This document shows positions 59,886 through 64,000 of a DNA stretch of 64,000 nucleotides, piece by piece (the first letter of the stretch is position 1; each line of letters opens with the position of its first letter). The stretch spans positions 124,001 through 188,000 of the forward strand of contig QPFY01000004.1 of NCBI GenBank assembly GCA_003665825.1. The letters run 5' to 3'. The DNA comes from Microbotryum silenes-acaulis. Taxonomy: Eukaryota > Basidiomycota > Microbotryomycetes > Microbotryales > Microbotryaceae. A program made the position numbers and the translations under genes. The notes under the pieces were generated by a model. It made no database searches. It was not told the origin of the DNA and saw only the letters and a program-made list of their open reading frames with translations.

Positions 59886-62800
59886 TTACTCCGACCCTTC
59901 CCCGAGATCGGCCGAGATCTGTCTCAACCGCGCGTCCTCCGTCGGGTCCACAACTTGGACTCGCTCACCTAACCAATGCAATCTGTCAAAGGCGCTCTTG
60001 ACCCAGGTCATAATCTTCGGCCCACTCGTCTTGGCAGGACTGGCCCAAACTAGTCGTGCACTTAGTTCATCCTCTTCGACGGCCTCCTCATCTTCGTCTT
60101 CTTCCACCTCTGTCGCCGCGTCCTCGTCATTCTCCTCCATGTCTTCAGCCTTCACCTCGACCAAACCGTCCTCAAAGTAGTTGTCCGATCTCCGCCGTCG
60201 AAGCGCCTGATCCCTGCGGCGTTGCACGATCGCGTCAGCCAGCTCATGTAGGCGTTCCGTGCATTGACGTAGTTCTTCCCCAACATCGAGTCCCGCTCTG
60301 AGCTCTTCAATGAGACGCGCGAACTCGGCTTCGTCACGTGCTTGCGAAGAGTCGGGTGATATGAGGTCGTTGTCCCGGGCCGGAGTCTGAAGAGCGGTGT
60401 CGTTGGACGCTTCCGACCCGTTTGCAGCTTTGGCAGCAATGTTTGTCTCGTTGACCGGTACAACAGCTGTCGAAATTGAAGGAATCGCCTCGCTCTTCTT
60501 CAACTTCTTGGACGGTGGCTTGCTGGACAGTTGCCGTCCCGTCAGTCTCACCATCTTCCATCCGACCATCCCAGGTGGTTGTTCGGTCTTCCGCCTTCGT
60601 CTTGGACCGTTATGAGCAACATCGCTCAACATGCGGCGTAAGCCCTCGTCGGATGCGGCAATGAGATTGCGCGGGACGATCAGATGTTGCGGAAGGGGTC
60701 CAGTGCTCGCCTTGGCGATATCGTCGTGCGCCTGTTCTTCATCCCCGGTGATTTGTTCGTCATCGCCGGTGGGCGGAATGTCGGGTGCTGGCTTAGGGTT
60801 GGACGAAGGGGTTGGTGGATGCCACGCCAGCACTGGTTCTTCGGGAGCGACCGGTGTCGCATCCTTGCCGAGATCGGCGGCATCGTCTGCTGGCACTGCC
60901 GGCGCCTCGACCTGAGACCGTTTCCGACCCGACTTTGGCTTCACAAACTGAGTGGCCATCGAGGCCGGGGCTTTCGTTTTCCGATTCATTTCCTTCACCT
61001 GCGACCACTCGAGCATGCTCGGCAGCCGCTCGGTCCGCTTGCGGTAGCGCTTATCACCGGCCTCGACGTCCTCGAGCATACGCCTGAGCGACGAGTCGTT
61101 CACGTCCAAGAGGTTGCGGGGCATCATGCTAAGTACTGACTGGGTGGGTGGAGGAGTGTTGGGTCCGGCAGATGACGATGCGGGGCCAGGAGAAGAAGGT
61201 GGCGTGGATTGTGGCGCCAAGTGTTGTTGCTTGTCAACCGCAGGCGAAGATGTTGCGCATTTGAAGTCGAGCTTGGGAATTGATGCACCCGAGATCCTCC
61301 CTTTCTTCGGTGATCGGGGCGTCAGAACGGCGGTCCAAGAGACCATCCCGGGTGGTGGTTCGGCTCGTTTCCTGCTCCTTGGCGAATCGGGGTCCACGCT
61401 TCCTAGTAGTCGTCGCAGCCCATCGTCGCCGGCATGTTGCAATCTTCTCATCTTGACCATGTTATCCACATCGGGAACTTTGTCGTCGTCGGCGACATCA
61501 TTCCGTGTTGGCGGCGCCACATCTTGGTCCTGTCGTGCTTCCTCGTCTCCATTCTGCTTCTGCTGCATCTGCGCGACCACATCCATCGGATCGTCCAACT
61601 CAAGATTCTGGTTGGGCTGGTCACACGGCGGTAGAGCCGCACCAAACACCTCATCCCCTTCCCCATATTCTGCTCCGTCACCTTTTACTTCTCCATTACC
61701 TCGTCGATCTTCCGCTTGACCCTGCCCTTGCCCCTTCCCCTCTCGTTTCCTCTTCTTCTCTTGCCGCTCCTCCCACCAGTCAATCATCCCTTCGGGTCGA
61801 CTGACGCGTTTACGAGCTCGCTTTGAATTGGACCCCATTCCTTGCAGTAGACGACGAAGACCGTCTTCGTGGTGGCTCCACTCCGATAGAGCGGTGGGAG
61901 GAAGGGGGTCGAGAGCTGGGGTGGGGGTGGGAGCAGCGTCCTGTTGAGTGAGTAGACTGGTCGATTCTCTGGGCGTTGGATCTAGATACAGTTGGTGGGA
62001 TTCAGTATACAAAGTCATAGTTGCATTACATTGCCTGATGTCTCACATTGCTCCTGAGCCTGAGTCAAGGTCGCCTGAAGTTCTGGCGATGCTCGACGAT
62101 TGGGGGAGCCAGCCGTCCGCCTAGCGATCGGAGACAAGAACGCTTGCTCCAGAAAAGACGAAGAAGATGGCACACAAAATGAGGACGAGAGCGAGTCGAA
62201 TGTGCTCGACGGTAGCGGGTCAACTTCCCGTGCCTTTCCTTTCGAGACGTTGGAGCTTCTCCCAAGCAAGGCAAGCACTTCTTCGCTCTCCGCTCGAGAA
62301 TCCGTGAAGGAAACGATCTTGCGTACAGGCTCGTTCACCGTTTGTGTGGTGATGTTGCGCATCATGGGACCTCCTCTGGCCCGAGGGGCGTATACACCTG
62401 CTCGGTCTTGTTCCATCGCAGCAGGGAATCGCTCGTGTTCGACGGTACATGGCGTGGATTGTGTCAGCGGTCGAAATTCGAAAGCTAGATGGTGGGGGGG
62501 CGTGGGTTTGAGTTGTGGGACTGAGAGACTCGTTGCTGCAAGAGAAGGTGCTCGCTCGGTTGACGTCTTGGCGGCAGGGTCGAGCCCGAGGTTAGAGGTC
62601 GACATGGACTCGATCGAGCTCGCACTGGTGTCCGCAGAAAGGTTGGCCAAAGATGAAAGCGAGCGCCTTGTTTCAAGAGAAGCCTTCGAGTCATCTAGTG
62701 ATCCTTGCGAGCTCGATCTTGCCGAACTAAGACTGAAACGAGAGTCCTTCGGCCGTGGAGCCACTGCGCTCGGCGACATCGAGCTTGGTCTCCGAGGCGG

Positions 62801-62956
62801 AGCGACGACGTAGACTGGTCGACCCCCGACCCTCTTGATGAGAGTCGCGCTCAGTGAAGGCTTGGTCGTGGTCATGCTTAGTTTCGTCTGGGAGGTTGAC
62901 GGCACCGAAGCTGGTGGCGATGCCGGCGGGGCTGCGCTCGCGGGTGAGATCGTCAT
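59886..62956 (-). CDS. 1001-residue protein with four copies of an unrecognised ~34-residue motif
   Basis: I do not recognise the family. Two exons (62956-62047 and 61981-59886) joined across a 65-bp GTGAGA...CTAG intron total 3006 nt, so the two long open frames form one protein. Residues 1-303 are Ser/Pro-rich and probably disordered. The second part holds four spaced motifs at about residues 342-374, 489-522, 599-632 and 748-781 (nt 61770-61868, 61326-61427, 60996-61097, 60549-60650). The consensus is D/E-x-GLRR-M/L-L-x5-8-R-x-RKR-x-E-x-PPGM-x-x-W. Copies 3 and 4 are also preceded by PRNL. The C-terminal region has a coiled-coil-like helix (EFARLIEELRAGLDVGEELRQCTERLHELADAIVQRRRDQALRRRR), an acidic run, and ends WVKSAFDRLHWLGERVQVVDPTEDARLRQI. 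The basic patches and SP/TP sites suggest a nuclear, cell-cycle-phosphorylated protein (inference). Confidence 0.75.
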
Positions 62957-64000
62957 CGTCCTGAGACCTCACTTGCTAATAGTGAGAGTCAGCGTGGTGT
63001 TCCTGGTCTCGAGATTATACATACACATTGAAAAACTTACTCTGGTGCGAGGAGGACCTCTTATAGCGTGTGGGCCGGGTGGCTCTGAGGTGAGGTGGGG
63101 CCACTCGCAGGACGTAGAAGACCGGGTGAGCCAGCCGGATGAACCCTCGAGCCGTGGCGAAGGCAGGTTCAGCGGTGATGGGGAGGCGAGCGCGGGCGAA
63201 AGAGGAACAGATGGAATGTGCATACACTAGAGCTTTTGCCTCTCAATGCTAGCCATCATCGGGCGATGGGTGGAAGAGGCGTGGTCACTGAGCAATGAGG
63301 GAGGAGCAGGGGAGGGGTTGATTGACCCACGGCATGGGCAGCCCACGCCGTAGATCATCGACCGCGCGATCGACGGACCCGAGTCGCTTCCAAGAGCGCG
63401 AAGTCAAATTGAGCCAGGCACATCCTCACCAGTGCAATACATTCGTTGCAGCGGACAGTCGTCAAAGGCTCGTTTGTATACCCCCGCAATGATCACGATT
63501 CTTCTCCTCGCAGTCCTTAACGACCGGGTTGCGACCCTCTGTATCAGATCAGCTCGAAACCGGCGTTGGTCCGAAGCTCAATGTCTCAGCACACACACGA
63601 TACACTAAGGCTACACTGTTAGACTACGAAAATATACCAAGAAACCCATTACCACACTTGCCACACTCCCACTCATCTTTTTCTTCTATGACTCTGGAAG
63701 CCCAACCGCCCCTCAGCCGAGCCCACTTCACCCGCTATATCCGTCAGATCCTCCAGCCCGTACACGGCCCCGATGCATCGTGTGGATTGAGGTTTGAGGG
63801 TCTCCAGTCGGAACTGATTGAGACGGAATGTCCTTTCGGATTCCTCAGCCTGGCGTTCGCGATCGTTCTTCATCGACGTTGAGGCCTGGGAAAGTCGGAA
63901 CTTGAAGTCGATAGGTGTGCTGATCCGGTTTCAATAATTACTGAGGGTCAGCTCCCGGAGTCGAGTGTGCTTCACTAAATGTAAAAGACCTACGAGCACG
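62957..64000. other. Right-edge region, one weak ORF
   Basis: Upstream region of the four-repeat gene. A plus-strand ATG at 63688 opens 64 codons (MTLEAQPPLSRAHFTRYIRQILQPVHG...). Its first helix has a faint histone-fold look, but the frame ends at 63882 and I cannot extend it. The antisense frame is equally open. No firm call. Confidence 0.35.

Noticed and set aside
62015..62018. ATGA stop-start overlap suggesting translational coupling of two genes
   Set aside because: A 65-bp intron removes the overlap and fuses the frames with the total length divisible by three, so one gene is the simpler reading.

Overview
This is nuclear DNA from a fungus, almost certainly a basidiomycete and probably a yeast-like Pucciniomycotina lineage. 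Genes are interrupted by many short introns (about 55-110 bp, GTNNGT...AG), GC content is moderate to high, and the coding sequences match fungal-only families (FunK1 kinase, Rec8, Irc20, Usa1/Herp-like scaffold, fungal GH16). There are no operons or bacterial features. Exon coordinates were inferred by eye. Where whole splice models were assembled (DNA ligase, four-repeat protein, Herp-like protein, membrane protein, ABM protein, small hydrophilic protein), the summed exon lengths are divisible by three, which supports them.

Region 1-35 kb is the gene-rich part. In order it holds a truncated Chk1 checkpoint kinase (-), a NAP/SET-family histone chaperone (+), an NADP-dependent alkenal-reductase-like enzyme (-), an ABM-domain protein (-), a repeat-bearing gap, a Nem1/Dullard-type phosphatase (-), a second paralogous reductase (-), and a nine-exon SWIM zinc finger plus ATP-dependent DNA ligase fusion (+). 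These are followed by meiotic cohesin Rec8 (-), an MFS sugar transporter (-), a maltose/galactoside-type O-acetyltransferase (-), an unrecognised cysteine-containing protein (-), and a SNF2/RING protein of the Irc20/SHPRH type (-).

Region 35-46 kb holds a secreted cysteine-rich protein (-), a 152-bp MITE-like inverted-repeat element with TA flanks, a divergent pair (a multi-pass membrane protein (-) and a Herp/Usa1-like ubiquitin-like ERAD scaffold (+)), and a 62-residue hydrophilic protein (-).

Region 46.5-57.4 kb is an accessory, repeat-rich island. It contains the 3' end of a non-LTR retrotransposon (-), a FunK1-type kinase with an in-frame stop that may lie in a very short intron (-), a broken Helitron N-terminal helicase gene (+), a predicted multi-exon gene of unknown function (-), and several unexplained repeat families. 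Two of these families recur at distant places in the window.

Region 57.7-64 kb returns to ordinary genes: a secreted GH16 beta-glucanase-like enzyme (-) and a 1001-residue nuclear-looking protein with four copies of an unrecognised ~34-residue motif (-). The right edge has no clear gene.

Several genes concern chromosome maintenance (Chk1, NAP chaperone, DNA ligase, Rec8, Irc20). They are separate transcription units on both strands, so there is no evidence of co-regulation. The best candidates for something little described are the SWIM-ligase fusion, the four-repeat protein, and the palindromic repeat families of the 46-57 kb island.
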